Positions 1-11,335 of a stretch of DNA of 64,000 nucleotides are shown one piece after another. The position numbers and the translations under genes were made by a program. This stretch comes from Kuschelorhynchus macadamiae. Its lineage: Eukaryota > Arthropoda > Insecta > Coleoptera > Curculionidae. The stretch lies in contig JAUTXW010000108.1 of assembly GCA_030620095.1 (NCBI GenBank), positions 496,001-560,000 of the forward strand. Reading direction: 5' to 3'. The first letter of the stretch is position 1. Each line of letters opens with the position of its first letter. The notes under the pieces were generated by a model. That model saw nothing but the letters and a program-made list of their open reading frames with translations. It was not told where the DNA came from and did no database searches.

Positions 1-434
1 TTTCCAGTTGTGTACTATTTTAAGGATGCTGGTAATTTCCTTAGTTGTGACAACATTATACTGCATTTAGTTATATTCCCAAGCAGTTATATTTTCTACT
101 TCAATCCGACTTGCGCTTAAATTAGACGTTACAGAGGTAGATAATTGCTCCTTCCAAAAATGAAAAAAATTAAAACAGTGAGTGCAGTTTATTTTGATAG
201 ACTAGAACCATTTTTTCCAAATATTTTTTTCATGGGTAAGTTTATTACAGCTTAGTGCTGATGATGTAATAAATTAAGATTTTAACTGTAAACCTAACCT
301 AAAATTTCGAGTGTTTGATAACTCTGTTAGTGGAAAATCACCGGTTCGTCTCTCCTCCGCTTAGAGGAGAAAAGCACAGGCGTTCTGGAATATAGATGGA
401 GTAACATTCACAATTATTCTAGAAATCTGCCGAA
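1..434. other. No gene seen
   Basis: AT-rich sequence with no convincing coding frame, inverted repeat or recognisable transposon end. It may be the 5' flank of the pogo-like relic that follows. Confidence 0.5.
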
Positions 435-1625
435 TGAGTACATACGAAAGGAAAAACGGAGAATAAAAAATGAAAAATACAACCGTTAAGATCCGAATTC
501 AGGGCTGGGTACTGCAGTGGTAGCAAAGATAGTAAATCATAGAATAAAACTTCAAAAGCGTGGCTTTGCACCTACGAGGGAAGAAGTAAGAGGGATGGCA
601 TATAATTCAGCAGATCGCCTTGGAATACAGATGAAGTTTAATCAAGAAAAAGGTAAACTCCTTTTTATTTTTCGAACAAAAATTACCTATACCTAAATTA
701 ATTTTTTAGGCAAAGCTGGCTTCAAATGGTTGGAGTCTTTTTTACGACGGTGACCCGATATTGTTATTCGACAAGCCGAAAATATACGGGTTACGGGAAT
801 GTCAAAAGAAACTGTCGGTAGCTACTTTAGTGAAACATTTTGATTGAACATTCATTATTTGATAAACTAGGAAACATATTGAACGACGACGAGATTATAG
901 ATGGATTCCAATTAAATACAAGGGCAAGTCAAATTTTAGCATAAACAGGGTCAAAAGTATGTCTTAAGTCTAGGCGCAAAGGGGCAAAACAATTACGGTG
1001 CTTTTTTGTCGTAATGCAGAAGGTGTGTACAAACCACCCTATTGCATTTTTAAGAGAAAAAATATAAAGAACTGGTATAATGGAATGCCTCCCAGTTCTG
1101 AGATAGAGTCGGCTTATGTAAACTTGGAAATCTATTTCCATTGGCTCAAAGATTATTTGATGTTTGATGTCCAAGGAAGCCAATCGGAAAAACCTTGCTG
1201 ATTGTTGATGGTTATACATCTCATATTATCAACCTTGAGAAGCTAAAATTTGCCGAACAGAATGACACTATTCTGTTTTGCTTGCCCTCGCCCACGCCGC
1301 ACAATTTGCAACCCCCTAGACAGTGTATGTTTTAAATCTTTAAAAGGATTTTATTACGAGACTTGCAGACAGTGGATAAGAAATAATCCAAATAAAAAAT
1401 TAAATCGATTCCAATTTGGGAAGCTATTGGGTAAGTGGTGGGGTAAAGCAACCACGGTGCAGAATGCAGTCTCAGTTTTTACAAACAGCGCCTTGAATTG
1501 TGCCTTTTAATCTGAATGCAATACCAGATTATGCGTTTCTGACTCCAGAAAATCGTAATGCAGCAATAGCTCCAGACAGCCCGACACAAAAACTAGAAGA
1601 AAATCCGCAACCAGGGCCATAAGCA
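435..1625 (+). pseudogene. pogo/Tigger-like (DDE_1) transposase, decayed
   Basis: Relic of a cut-and-paste transposase of the pogo/Tigger/Jerky group. After a doubtful ATG at 435, a CENP-B-like DNA-binding part is readable from about 520 (VAKIVNHRIKLQKRGF, then NSADRLGI), runs across a small intron, and continues as GKAGFKWLESFLRR before a stop. The DDE domain is readable in pieces: a segment with PPYCIFKRKNIKNWYNG at 1035-1095, the second acidic site in LIVDGYTSHI (Asp codon at 1207), and the third in LQPLD near 1311, as expected for DDE_1. Several stops and frameshifts separate these pieces and the first catalytic Asp is not evident, so it cannot make an active enzyme. The C-terminal tail is readable to about 1625. 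No terminal inverted repeats were found. The family call rests on remembered motifs. Confidence 0.75.
653..709 (+). other. Small GT-AG intron in the pogo-like relic
   Basis: A 57-nt segment starts GTAAAC and ends TTTTTTAG. Removing it joins FNQEK to GKAGFKWLESFLRR in one frame, which matches the junction between the HTH and CENP-B-type domains of pogo-like transposases. It is AT-rich with a T-rich 3' end. Confidence 0.6.
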
Positions 1626-2919
1626 TTGCTACACTAGTGAAACCCACTGAGGAAGAAGACAAGCTCTAGAAAATATTTCTTCTGATCCATTATTAATCCA
1701 ATTGTTAAAAGAGCCCGCAAAATTATGGCAGATATAGGAAACAAACAATCTCACGAATTAAAAATCAGAAAAATTCTACGGAAATAAAAAAAAGACAAAG
1801 AAAGTAACTCCATTGCTTCGAAAGGAATCTTCATCATCAGACTCTAAATGCTGATTGCACGAGTTTTGTACATCATTTGAAAACCTCTGACAAACTTGTA
1901 GCAAGATCCGCGCACGTAAGAAAACCGTTAAAAAAGTTAGTCTCTTCTACCATAGATGGCCTATCCACTTCCACATAGTGGAGGAGGGAAGGTCCCCCTT
2001 GTGTATTTTTTAAAATATTTTCTACGGTTCTACGGTTAGTAATATTCATGATTTAACATCTTTAGATAAAACAGTAATACTCTTTCTATCCATAACCATT
2101 ATTCAAGTATTTTATAATAAATAGATATTTAAGTTTTCTTGGTATTTTGTAAAATATGGTCCAACTCTCCTCCACTTACCCTACATATTTAAGTATTAAC
2201 TCTAGGATCTCTTGTCAAAAAACTATGATACTAGAAAATGCCGTGGACCAAGATAAAATTGTGTACAAATAGCAGTAATCCAAGCACAGCAGTTCTATAG
2301 AACGATTGCTGTCATAACATAAGCCAGAAGACTTAAAGAACTATTAGCAGAACTCCGGAAGATGGGAGATGTAACATTCTGTCGACTAATACCGCCAACA
2401 TAATACATAAAACTTGGCTATATTATAAGTTTTAAAATAGAATATTGATTTTTTATTAGGAAAATATTTCTACATCGATTTCAGATTCTGAGTTTGATTC
2501 CTAATCAAACAATTGAATAAACCAAAAAATAAATATACATTGATTACTTTATAACTTGAAAAAACTTCTTATTGAATTAAAATGTCCTACCTCATTATAA
2601 AAGAGTATTAAAAAAAATTGTATTAATATTCTAGTCACACCGCGAAAAAAATCCCACGGATGCCTCCATGTTCTGGAGATATGAACCAATGATAAGCCCG
2701 GATTCATATGACGGTAACAACATATAAATTTTTGGCAATTAGTTTTGTATAATTTCACTGTCGCTGCGGTACGCAAACTGTTTATAAATTAGTTTTTATT
2801 TCATTTTAAATTTGGCCAGCGACGAAATTAAGTAATGATAATCTCATGTGTTGAATATAGTACATTCAGGAAGGTAAATGATTATTAACCTACTAGTGAC
2901 GACATCGAACCAGAAATAT
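1626..2919. other. No gene seen
   Basis: No supported coding sequence. The visible short frames lack domain signatures. No long inverted repeat was noticed. Confidence 0.5.
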
Positions 2920-3125
2920 TATTTTCTTACTTCCTTATGAGAGGGAAGCACTGTAATCGTGAAAAATCACCCTCCGAGATGCTTACAGATCTTTCGTTTT
3001 AGGGCATCTGGACCGCTGAAAACATGTTCTCCCATTTCCGTCAGTCTGTCGGTCTGTCATCCGATTTACTTCAAATTTGGCGCAAAAATCAAGGGTCATA
3101 TGGGGAACAGTAAATTTTATGGTAA
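2920..3125. repeat. Interspersed repeat with GGAAG/CTTCC palindromic edge
   Basis: The segment has ACTTCCTTATGAGAGGGAAG followed by CACTGTAATCGTGAAAAA, then a CAGTCTGTCGGTCTGTC stretch and an AAATTTGGCGCAAAAAT module. Similar combinations recur near 20.1-21.5, 48.5-49.5 and 62.1-62.25 kb: a palindromic cuff, a GACAGAC-type stretch and 'Rccatctt..caaaatttg' modules. It appears to be an unnamed repeat family of this genome. Confidence 0.45.
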
Positions 3126-3317
3126 ACATCCAAAATTAAGGAACACAATGACGGGCAAATAAATTGTTGAAAAATTCGGTGATATTCCGTTTCCACGAAT
3201 AAAACTTTCTTTGTGAAAGAAAATAATAAGCGACATAATTTGCTTTTTTAAAACCATGTTAATAACGTTATAGAAAGTAAAAAATAATAAAAATATTTAA
3301 GAAATCATAATTCTACT

Positions 3318-3378
3318 ATCCGATGTTCCGCCTTCGATTGTACGAGGCATCTTCAGGGATCTTTATTCCAGGAGATCT
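3318..3378 (-). repeat. Penelope-like 3' end fragment with decayed hammerhead-like core
   Basis: The reverse complement matches the Penelope 3' end at 45.77-45.82 kb with few changes: GATCCCTGAAGATGCCTCG, then ATCGAAGGC. The core GAAAC reads GGAAC here. It abuts the truncated LINE directly, so the first residues of the long frame there are derived from this fragment, not from an endonuclease. Confidence 0.6.
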
Positions 3379-5742
3379 GAACTTTATTTCAGAAGATAGT
3401 ATATATTGCTTGGGTGACTTTAATATCAACTTGTTGACTCTGCCTAATGCCTTAACTGATTTTTTTGAGAATTTTAATATGTTACAGATTATTAACGAAC
3501 CCAGAAGGGTGACTGGATCCACCAGTACTCTAATAGATTGTAGTTTTGTTTCTGATTCTTCCGTGATTCGTAACTCTGGAGTTTTGTCAGCCGATATAAT
3601 TTCTGATCATAAAATTATTTATTGTGAACTCAATCTCACTAAGAGTGTTTTAGAAATTTTAATGTTAATATTTTTTTAAATGATATGCATAGGCTTCCTT
3701 GGGATAATATTTTGTATGAGACGAGTATTGACTTAAAGATTCAGATATTAAATAATTTGTTATTAAAACTATTTGATATTCATGCTCCTAAACGAGAATG
3801 CCGTATTACTAAGCCAAAAGCACCGTGGTTAAACGAGAATGTCAAAATCTTTATGAAGCAGCGGGATGATACATTGCGTTTATTTAAACAAACAAAAAAT
3901 TTACAAGACTGGAACAATTATAAGAGGTTACGTAACTTTACATTAGACCAAGTAAGAAAGGCAAAAAGGCAATTTTTGGAGTCAGTATCTCGAGAAAATA
4001 ATTCAAAAAAAATGTGGTCTGCTCTTAAAAATCTGAATGTTTGTTCTACCAAAAATTATACATTACCTAAAAATTTATCTGATCCCAATGAAATTAGTAA
4101 ATATTTTGCCTCTTTCCTCCAGAATGTTTCCGACTGTAGCGAGAAGGTCGACCATTACAATAATTTGAAGTACTCCAACCAATCATTTTCTTTTAAAATG
4201 GCTACTACTAATGACATTCATAATATATTGAATAACCTAAAATCTAATGCAACGGGCGCTGATGATATATCCCCCAGTATGTTGAAATATTGTAGCCCAC
4301 ATATAGACATATACATTACACATATAATAAACTGTTGTTTGGAAATTGGTTACTTCCCAGATCTGTGGAAAATTTCTATCGGAAAACCTTTGGCTAAATT
4401 AGATAATCCAACAAATTTTAATGATTTACGTATTATCAGTATCCTTCCAGCGCTATCAAAAATTTTCGAAAAAGTCTTATATGCCCAAATGTTTGACTAT
4501 TTTATTTCAAATAATATTATTCCTATTATGCAATGCGGGTTTAGAAAACATTTTGGGACATCAGTGGCACTGATTAACGTGGTTGATGATCTCATACGTG
4601 CTATGGGTAAACAATTAAATGTTATATTAGTACTTTTAGATTTCACTAAGGCATTTGACACCATTAATCATTCCCTTCTCATCGCAAAGCTGCAATATTA
4701 CGGTTTTAGTGATATAGCTATGAGTATATTACATTCTTACATGTCCAATCGAACTCAGAAAATATACTCTGATAACAAGTATTCTGAACTAAAACAAGTT
4801 TTGTCTGGAGTACCTCAGGGGTCGGTCTTGGGTCCACTGTTATTTCTAGTTTATACTTCGGATATTTTGAAATCTTTACAAAATTGCAAAGTACAGGCTT
4901 TTGCAGACGATACACAGTTATACTTCTGTTTTGAACCTAACTTCTTCGTAAATGCACAGGAGCGTATTAACTTCGATTTACTTATAATTAACGAGCTTTC
5001 AAAGAAACATAATTTATTTTTAAATCCTGCTAAATCATTTGCAATGGTGTTCTCTAATAGGAATCAGAGTGACTTTTTGAAACAGAATATTAATATCTTA
5101 ATTGACGGATGTAAAATTAATATTGTAGATAAATCAAAAAATTTGGGCATTATTTTGGATAATGACTTGCGTTTTAGGGACCACTTGAAGGTATTACTTC
5201 AGACAGCATACTTTTCTCTAAAAACTCTATATAACTGCAAACAGTTTTTAAATCCTAAATTAAGGAAGAATTTGTGTGAATCGCTGGTATTAAGTAAATT
5301 CAATTATTGTGATTACATTTATGGATTCTGTTTGGACAACGAAAGTAAAAATAGAATTCAGAAAGTTCAAAATGCTTGTGTTCGCCTAATTTATAATATA
5401 AGAAAATATGATCATGTTTCACTTTGGTACAGGGAACTTAATTGGTAAAAAATGGATCAACGCAGAAAATTACATTTTTGTTGTTTTTTAATAAATATTA
5501 TTAACAACCCCTCAGCCCCATCCTCAATTAGAGAACGTATTATTTTTCGAAGTGAAATTCATAATAGAGTAGTAAGGAGTGTATCAAGACTGGATATGCC
5601 CATCCATCGGACAACCTTGTTTCAGAGAAGTTTTTCATACAATGCCGTGAAATGTTATAATGCACTGCCAAGCGAATATCTTAACCTAACGTTAAAACAA
5701 TTTAAGTTTAAATACAAGAACCACCTTATTAATGACCTCTAA
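3379..5742 (+). pseudogene. LINE ORF2: AP endonuclease (part) and reverse transcriptase
   Basis: This protein would nick the target and reverse-transcribe the element RNA. The endonuclease part has GDFNINLL, STLID and ISDHKIIYCEL, the C-terminal motifs of the AP-endonuclease fold; the N-terminal half is lost. A frameshift near 3645 leads into a long frame (NVNIFLNDMHRLPWDN onward). The RT motifs are in order: LRIISILPALSKIFEK, GFRKHFGTS, LLDFTKAFDTINH (first Asp), SGVPQGSVLGPLLF and the catalytic FADDTQLYF. A single in-frame TAA at 5446 separates 587 residues from the last 96 (MDQRRKLHFCCF...LINDL), most simply a Leu-to-stop change. Only about two lesions are visible, so the copy is fairly young. 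Motif style fits CR1 or Jockey-related groups; the exact clade is uncertain. Confidence 0.85.
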
Positions 5743-5987
5743 TTAAGCAATTGAATATATATTTTGTTAATTATATCGTATGTGACAGCAGTACTATGGA
5801 CTTTTTTGGTGATTATCTATTTTGTGTCATCGAATTTTGTTTAGTTTATTGTTATTATGTCTTTGTTTGGCTCAGTAGAGTAGCTTTTAGCTAGACTGCG
5901 CCAAGCACTGGCATGCTTTGTTTTTTTTTATTTTTATTCTTTCCTTTGTGTATTATTTTTGTTTTGTAATTTCACTTAAATAAAGGC

Positions 5988-6015
5988 TATTTATTATTAT
6001 TATTATTATTATTAT
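5988..6015 (+). repeat. (TTA)n tail of the LINE
   Basis: A short TTA microsatellite directly follows AATAAAGGCTATTTA. This is the usual simple-repeat 3' tail of this kind of LINE. Confidence 0.85.
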
Positions 6016-6048
6016 ATGAAGTTCCCACTACCATCCAGCACAAAAGAA

Positions 6049-6076
6049 ATAATAATAATAATAATAATAATAATCT
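6049..6076 (+). repeat. (TAA)n, left flank of the R4/Dong-like element
   Basis: A run of AAT/TAA units immediately before the first readable residues of the R4/Dong-like ORF. With the matching run at 8155-8181 it brackets the element. Confidence 0.85.
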
Positions 6077-8154
6077 TAATAAAAGATCATCACAGCCACA
6101 ATTACCAGGAGAATAACACAATATCTAGCACACAAAAACATTCTAACGGAAGAACAAAAAGGGTGCAGGAAAAACAGCCGAGGATGCAAGGAGCAGCTCA
6201 TTATAGACAGCGTCATCATGGAACAAACCAGGAAAAATTATAGGAACCTTCATACTGGTTACATAGATTATAAAAAAGCCTTTGATTCGATACCCCACAG
6301 TTGGCTAACCAGAGTACTAGAATTATATAAAGTCAATAAAAACATCAGGCAATTTCTTACGCAAATCATGAGTACGTGGAAAACTAAAATCAACTTGAGA
6401 AGACAAAAAGAGCACATCGAAACAGAAGAGATCTACATCAGAAAAGGTATGTTCCAGGGAGATTCACTCAGCGCTTTGTGGTTCTGCCTCTGTCTCAATC
6501 CACTCTCAAACACACTGAATAATACAAACTTCGGATTCCAAATTAAACACCAAAAAAATAACCTACACAAAATAACATACATGGATGACATAAAATTATA
6601 TGCAAGCACAAAGGCACAGCTAAAGGAACTTTTTAAAATCACAGAAATGTTTACCCTGGACATGAACATGGAATTTGGTATAAGTAAATGCAAGCTACTT
6701 CATATCAACAAGGGACAGTGGAAAGACCACCCTACAGGGGAAACAATCAACAATGAAACTATAGATAACATGCTCAAAGAAGAAATGTACAGATACCTAG
6801 GCTTCCATCAAAGCACCATAATTAACCACACTCATATCAAATCAGAGCTCAAGACGGAATTTAAAATCAGACTCACAAAGCTACTAAAAACAAAACTGAA
6901 TTCCAGAAATCTAACGAAAGCTATTAACACCTTCGCCATACCTATTCTTACGTATTCGTTTGGTATCATTAAATGGTCACACATAGACATAGAAAACATT
7001 CACATTCTCATACGCTCTGAATTCACTAAACACAGGAAGTTACAACGCATGCATGCAAGGAAAGACTCACCATCGAGAGAAAAGAAGGAGAAAGGGGAAT
7101 TATAGATATACAATGGCTAAATAAAAAACAAATTTACGAGCTCAGAAAATTCTTCCACAACAAACACACTAACCTCCACAAGGCAATAGTGAAGGCAGAC
7201 AAGAATTATACACCGCTCGACCTGTCTCAAACGAGCCACGCAGCAGTCGCACACAGTCACATCCAATCACGTCTAGAAAAGATGAACACCTGGTCTGAAA
7301 AAACACTTCACGGAAGACACAGATACCACATAAAGCAAGACCATATACATAAAAAGCTTTCATATACGTGGTTACAAGAAGGGCAGCTGTTCCCTGAAAC
7401 AGAAGGCTTCCTGCTTGCCATCCAGGACAAAATCATAGCAACCAGAAACTACCGAAAGCACATCTTCAAGGACACAACCATTGAAGACGTGAGGTGTAGG
7501 AGATGTCACCAGCAGAGAGAAACGAACAAAACGAACATAACGATTGGATGTAGAATAATGGTCAGAACTGAATACACCGCCAGACACAACTCAGCAGCGA
7601 AGGTCGTTCATCAAGCATTAGCCAGAACATACAAACTAACGGAGAACACAGACCCTTACTACCATTATACACCAACATCTATACTTGAAAACGAAGACTA
7701 CAAGCTCTACTGGGACATTGACATCCACACAGATAAAACAATCCCCGCAAATAGACCCGATATCACCTTTCAATCCAAAAAAGAGAAAATCACTTATTTA
7801 ATTGACATGGCTGTCCCAACGACGATAACATCCAAGACTTGGCAATGGAAGTAAAAGGCTGTGGAAACAGGAAAGAGTCATCATTGTTCTTCTCGTCATA
7901 TCAATAGCAGGTCTCAACCCAATAACGTTTACACCGCATTTGGCTCAATTAGGACTTAATACAAACATTCACAGGAACATCCAGAAATCGGTCATTTTAA
8001 AAACATGTAGCATAGTTAGATCATTTCTTAATACACAATAGTTGTTTTTTTCCATTTCCTTTTTTTTATTTTTATTTTTTGTACTGACTTGGTATAATCC
8101 CGTCAGTATAAAATACAACCACAGGAATACTGTGAGACAATAAGTCATGAAAAC
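6077..8154 (+). mobile_element. R4/Dong-like non-LTR retrotransposon, 5' truncated, in a TAA repeat
   Basis: The segment between two TAA microsatellites encodes an R4/Dong-type RT followed by a zinc knuckle and restriction-like endonuclease, with a short 3' UTR (8042-8154). Dong elements are known for insertion at TAA repeats, and both flanks here are TAA repeats. The right-hand run may be the tail of a minus-strand LINE that served as target. Confidence 0.8.
6083..8041 (+). pseudogene. R4/Dong-like RT and restriction-like endonuclease polyprotein
   Basis: The single protein of this clade carries RT and a C-terminal PD-(D/E)xK-type endonuclease. The reading starts at 6083 inside the RT (KIITATITRRI), so the N-terminal DNA-binding region is absent. 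RT motifs: YIDYKKAFDSIPHSWL (first Asp), GMFQGDSLSALWFCLCLNPLS and the catalytic YMDDIKLYA. A frameshift near 7060 leads to RGIIDIQWLNKKQIYELRKF. The knuckle CRRCHQQRET...TIGC has lost its expected His. The endonuclease shows RPDITF and YLIDMAVP. A second frameshift near 7850 leads to a conserved tail ending LKTCSIVRSFLNTQ at 8041. With two frameshifts and a damaged knuckle it is dead. Confidence 0.8.
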
Positions 8155-8181
8155 AATAATAATAATAATAATAATAATAAA
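8155..8181 (+). repeat. (TAA)n, right flank
   Basis: A run of AAT units, continuous on its right with AAAGACTTTTATTTCG, the reverse complement of a LINE polyadenylation region. It is therefore probably the tail of the minus-strand LINE fragment and also the insertion target of the R4/Dong-like element. Confidence 0.8.
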
Positions 8182-8335
8182 GACTTTTATTTCGAAAAGC
8201 ACAGTACAAAAGTTCATGTAAAAAAAATTAAAGAAGATAAACCAATGGTGAGCTTGGCGAAGTCTAGCCTGATCGGCTACTCCTACTCAACCAAACGATC
8301 ACCATGGTCATCTGTTCGATTCAAATAAGCCACCA
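8182..8335 (-). mobile_element. CR1/Jockey-like LINE 3' UTR fragment
   Basis: On the minus strand this reads TTTGGTTGAGTAGGAGTAGC ... GGCTAGACTTCGCCAAGC ... AATAAAAGTCTTTATTATT. The 3' UTR of the LINE at 5870-6000 has TTTGGCTCAGTAGAGTAGC, then GCTAGACTGCGCCAAGC, then AATAAAGGC. The two are diverged relatives in opposite orientation. No coding part is visible. Confidence 0.65.
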
Positions 8336-9059
8336 TTCCAATAGTTTATAGTAAGTGGATGAAAAAATAATATAACCCCACTAGCAAATGCACGCGCGCG
8401 ATCCCACAGCATGAACGACTTCGCAAACATACTTATTGGTCGGTCATTGCTTATTTAGTAAATAGTAACGAAATTTATTGTTTTTTAAGGTTAAATAGCT
8501 TAAACTTATCCGGAATGAAATCGTATAGTTTTATAGCTTTGTAACATAGCAATTCTATGACGAGGCATGAGAAATGTGTTTTTATAATGAATATTTTTAC
8601 TCTAAATATTGCTTCGTGGTACAAACTTTTCTTTTAGAGTTTTAGAAGTCTTTGATAGAGTTTATGCACAAAATTGCCGAGATGAAAACTGTACCCATTT
8701 CTCAAATTCCGCCATTGGCATTCATTAATTTTGTGAGATATATGTTCGAAATTCCTAATTCCATAAATCAGTCTACAGCAAGAAGTCTGTTGTAAAATCT
8801 AAACGGTTCCACCTAGGACAAAACGAATAACACGTTTCAATCTTAGTTTTTTATTTTGTTTTGTTATTTATTTAAAATAGTGTAAGCTTGAAATACGACT
8901 GTTATTTTTAAGCCAACAATTATTGTGCAAAACATTTTCTGCTTTTTAAAAAAAAATCGGAAAAACTTTAAGGTCATGTTAAAATTAAAAGTCTTGCAAT
9001 GAGAAAGACTATAAAAAATTAACATAAGGGTGTAATTTGTTTTGCCTTAGCCCAAACTG
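8336..9059. other. No gene seen
   Basis: AT-rich DNA without supported coding frames or clear repeat structure. Confidence 0.45.
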
Positions 9060-9440
9060 TTTAGATATTAAAGCCTTTCAAAGTTCGAAATGGTTATTTT
9101 TCAAATATCTCGAAAACAATTAAAGATAGGCGTAAGGTATATTATATCACAAACATTTTTCATAGAATTCAAAAATTTACATTTACAGGCTGCTGCATTT
9201 AAATTATCTTTTTTTTCATGTTCTCTCAATTTCCTTTCAATCCGATATTCAGTTATTTTTTATTAATCTTTTTATCATATCAAAAATATCTCTATGTTTC
9301 GTATTTAAAGAATTTTCGTATTTTTACAAATTATGGATATATAAGGCTTCTTCATAGATGTATGGATCACCCTGTAGGGTATTTAATTTAAAATATACTA
9401 CTTTTTGCAATACCCTGTAATTTTATGACGGGTTTTTACA
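9060..9440. repeat. DD41D-type terminal-repeat fragments
   Basis: Contains the phrases typical of terminal repeats in this window: ATCTCGAAAACAATTAAAG, GATCACCCTGTAGGG and AATACCCTGTAAT. No transposase coding is attached. Read as debris of one or more Tc1/mariner-like element ends. Confidence 0.4.
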
Positions 9441-9470
9441 CCTTTAGAAATCATCTTATCGGCTATATCT

Positions 9471-10440
9471 ATGATGTTCGACAGTTTAGTAAACGATCTA
9501 CTGTACTGGGCTTGTATTATGACTAACAGCCTGTTTGGTTTCTGTCAAAATAAATCAACTAGGGATAGCTTGGTCCAGTATGAGACTAACCTATTGGAGG
9601 CCTTGGAGAAGTGCATCCAGATTGACTCTGTATATACAGACTTCGGCAAGGCCTTTGATAGAGTTATTTTCACCCTTTTACTTGCTAAGCTCGAAGCCAC
9701 TGGTTTCAACCTATTTGTAAATGACATTTGTAACGGTTAGTCTATTTACAGATAACTACAAAAAGTACAGATTGGTTAAATGCTGTAGGGACGTGGAGCT
9801 GATCCAAAAAGATTTGAATCGCTTGTTAGATTAATCCAAGGTAAATAACTTTGCACTGAATGTGGAGAAATCTAACTTTGTTAGTTTCTTTAAGGAAATG
9901 AAAATGTTCCAGACCTCTTATTTTTAGAGAACATGAGTGTCAACGAACACATTCTCAATAGGCAAGGAAAGAAAGAATGAGAATTTTTGGGATTCTACTG
10001 AGAAGTTGTGCTGAATTTCTTGTTAATACTATTTATTGTTTAGTCACTTCAATATTCAGTATGTGAAATGTTGGAGAAGATCCGAAATAGATTCTTTTTC
10101 CATTTTTACGACACATCCGTACTCACAGAGTACGAAGACTACCATCGCTGTGACATGTTGAGGCGTCTGAACCTTTAAATTTTGGAACCGAGATGTAAAA
10201 TATCTTTATGTGTTTACGTTAATTAATAGAGGCATTGATTGCCTCGATCTACTATCCTTAATCTTATTTGATGTTCCTTTTCGGAATGTGGAGATTCCTT
10301 CAATTGTTTTTTGTCAGATGTCACTTTACGATCTATGTAGTTAATACTTTGAGCCGAAACCTGGATATTTTCAACTGTTCTTTGTCAGTTTTAAAATCAA
10401 AGCTAAATAATCTAGATTTCAAGAGATAAACTCAACAAAT
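9471..10440 (+). pseudogene. Jockey-like reverse transcriptase, heavily deleted
   Basis: Pieces of a LINE RT survive in order. At 9471-9740: LFGFCQNKSTRDSLVQYE, then VYTDFGKAFDRV (the first Asp motif) and LLAKLEATGF, which jumps straight to LFVNDI. The block with the GVPQGS motif is therefore deleted. Next comes TDNYKKYRLVKCCRDVELIQ and DLNRLL, where the FADD box has become FTDN, then VNNFALNVEKSNFVSFFK. From about 10075 the C-terminus is recognisable as LEKIRNRFFFHFYDTS and YEDYHRCDMLRRLNL. Stops and frameshifts are frequent. It resembles the Jockey/I-type C-terminus more than the CR1-like copy at 3.4 kb. Confidence 0.7.
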
Positions 10441-11335
10441 TCTAGTTTTGAATGTTTTGTAAATAAAGTATTTGAGTATAACTAATATTTCTACAAAATA
10501 GTATAAATAAACTACGCAGTTAAATCTACTTTTATTGTTGGCTACACAAAGCAGTGGAGAATTGAGAGAGGTCGTCCAGCAAATCCGGAACTTTAGATGT
10601 ATCAAGCAAAGGTATAATTAACACGTGATATTCATTAAAAATTTTCATTTAATTTTATAAATATTACAAGCTTGTGATATGAAAGTTATTTTTTAATCAA
10701 CAAATATGTGATGAGTGATGTATATACGAAGACATGGAAATGAAGACCTCTTTTTTTAACCAGCAACAATAATTGTAATGTTTCATGTCTCTGAGAACTA
10801 GCCTATAAGTTTAATTTAAGTTGATTTTCATTCTCGCCTGCATATTCATTTCGTTTCGTCCGTGCTGCTCTTCACAAAGCGTTTCCCTGGGCAAATTAAC
10901 ATTAATAAGATTCTCAAATATGGGCAACACGAACAACAAAAGCACAACCTTGTACTCTGAAATGGGATTTACATTATTTAATTCGGTTCTAAAATCGAAA
11001 TCGGTCTTCGATTCGGGGCATTAAAATTTCAAAAGTGGACTGTCGTCGTCATTTAGAAAGGTTTTTAATCAAACGCTTATTACGGATTCAGTCGACTGAG
11101 ACAAAACTAGTGTGTTTTAGATGTACTTCATTACTTATAGATTTTTTATATTTAAAATATTCTTACAAAAGAAATATATTTTCTTATTCTGTCTGAAACG
11201 GATAATCAAAAATTTTAGTGGATTTTAAAGATGTGAATATTTTTATAACGAGATGAGATATTAAGATACGGTTTTCGCAGATTTGTTGTTATTGTGTACA
11301 GAATATTTTATTCAAGCTTATTGTACAGGGTGTAA
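10441..11335. other. No gene seen
   Basis: AT-rich, no supported feature. A short frame at 10821-11024 has no recognisable domain. Confidence 0.45.

Larger units (their letters stand above)
3379..6015 (+). mobile_element. CR1/Jockey-like non-LTR retrotransposon, 5' truncated
   Basis: A LINE copy with the C-terminal half of the endonuclease, a nearly full reverse transcriptase, a short 3' UTR with AATAAAGG and a (TTA)n tail at 5988-6015. The 5' end is missing and joined to a Penelope fragment. The 3' UTR string TAGCTAGACTGCGCCAAGC is related to the minus-strand fragment at 8182-8335, so the family is present at least twice. Confidence 0.85.

Noticed and set aside
6016..6243. Frame with a run of Ile residues before the R4/Dong-like RT
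   Set aside because: It is the AAT repeat read in frame and continues in the wrong frame over the RT.
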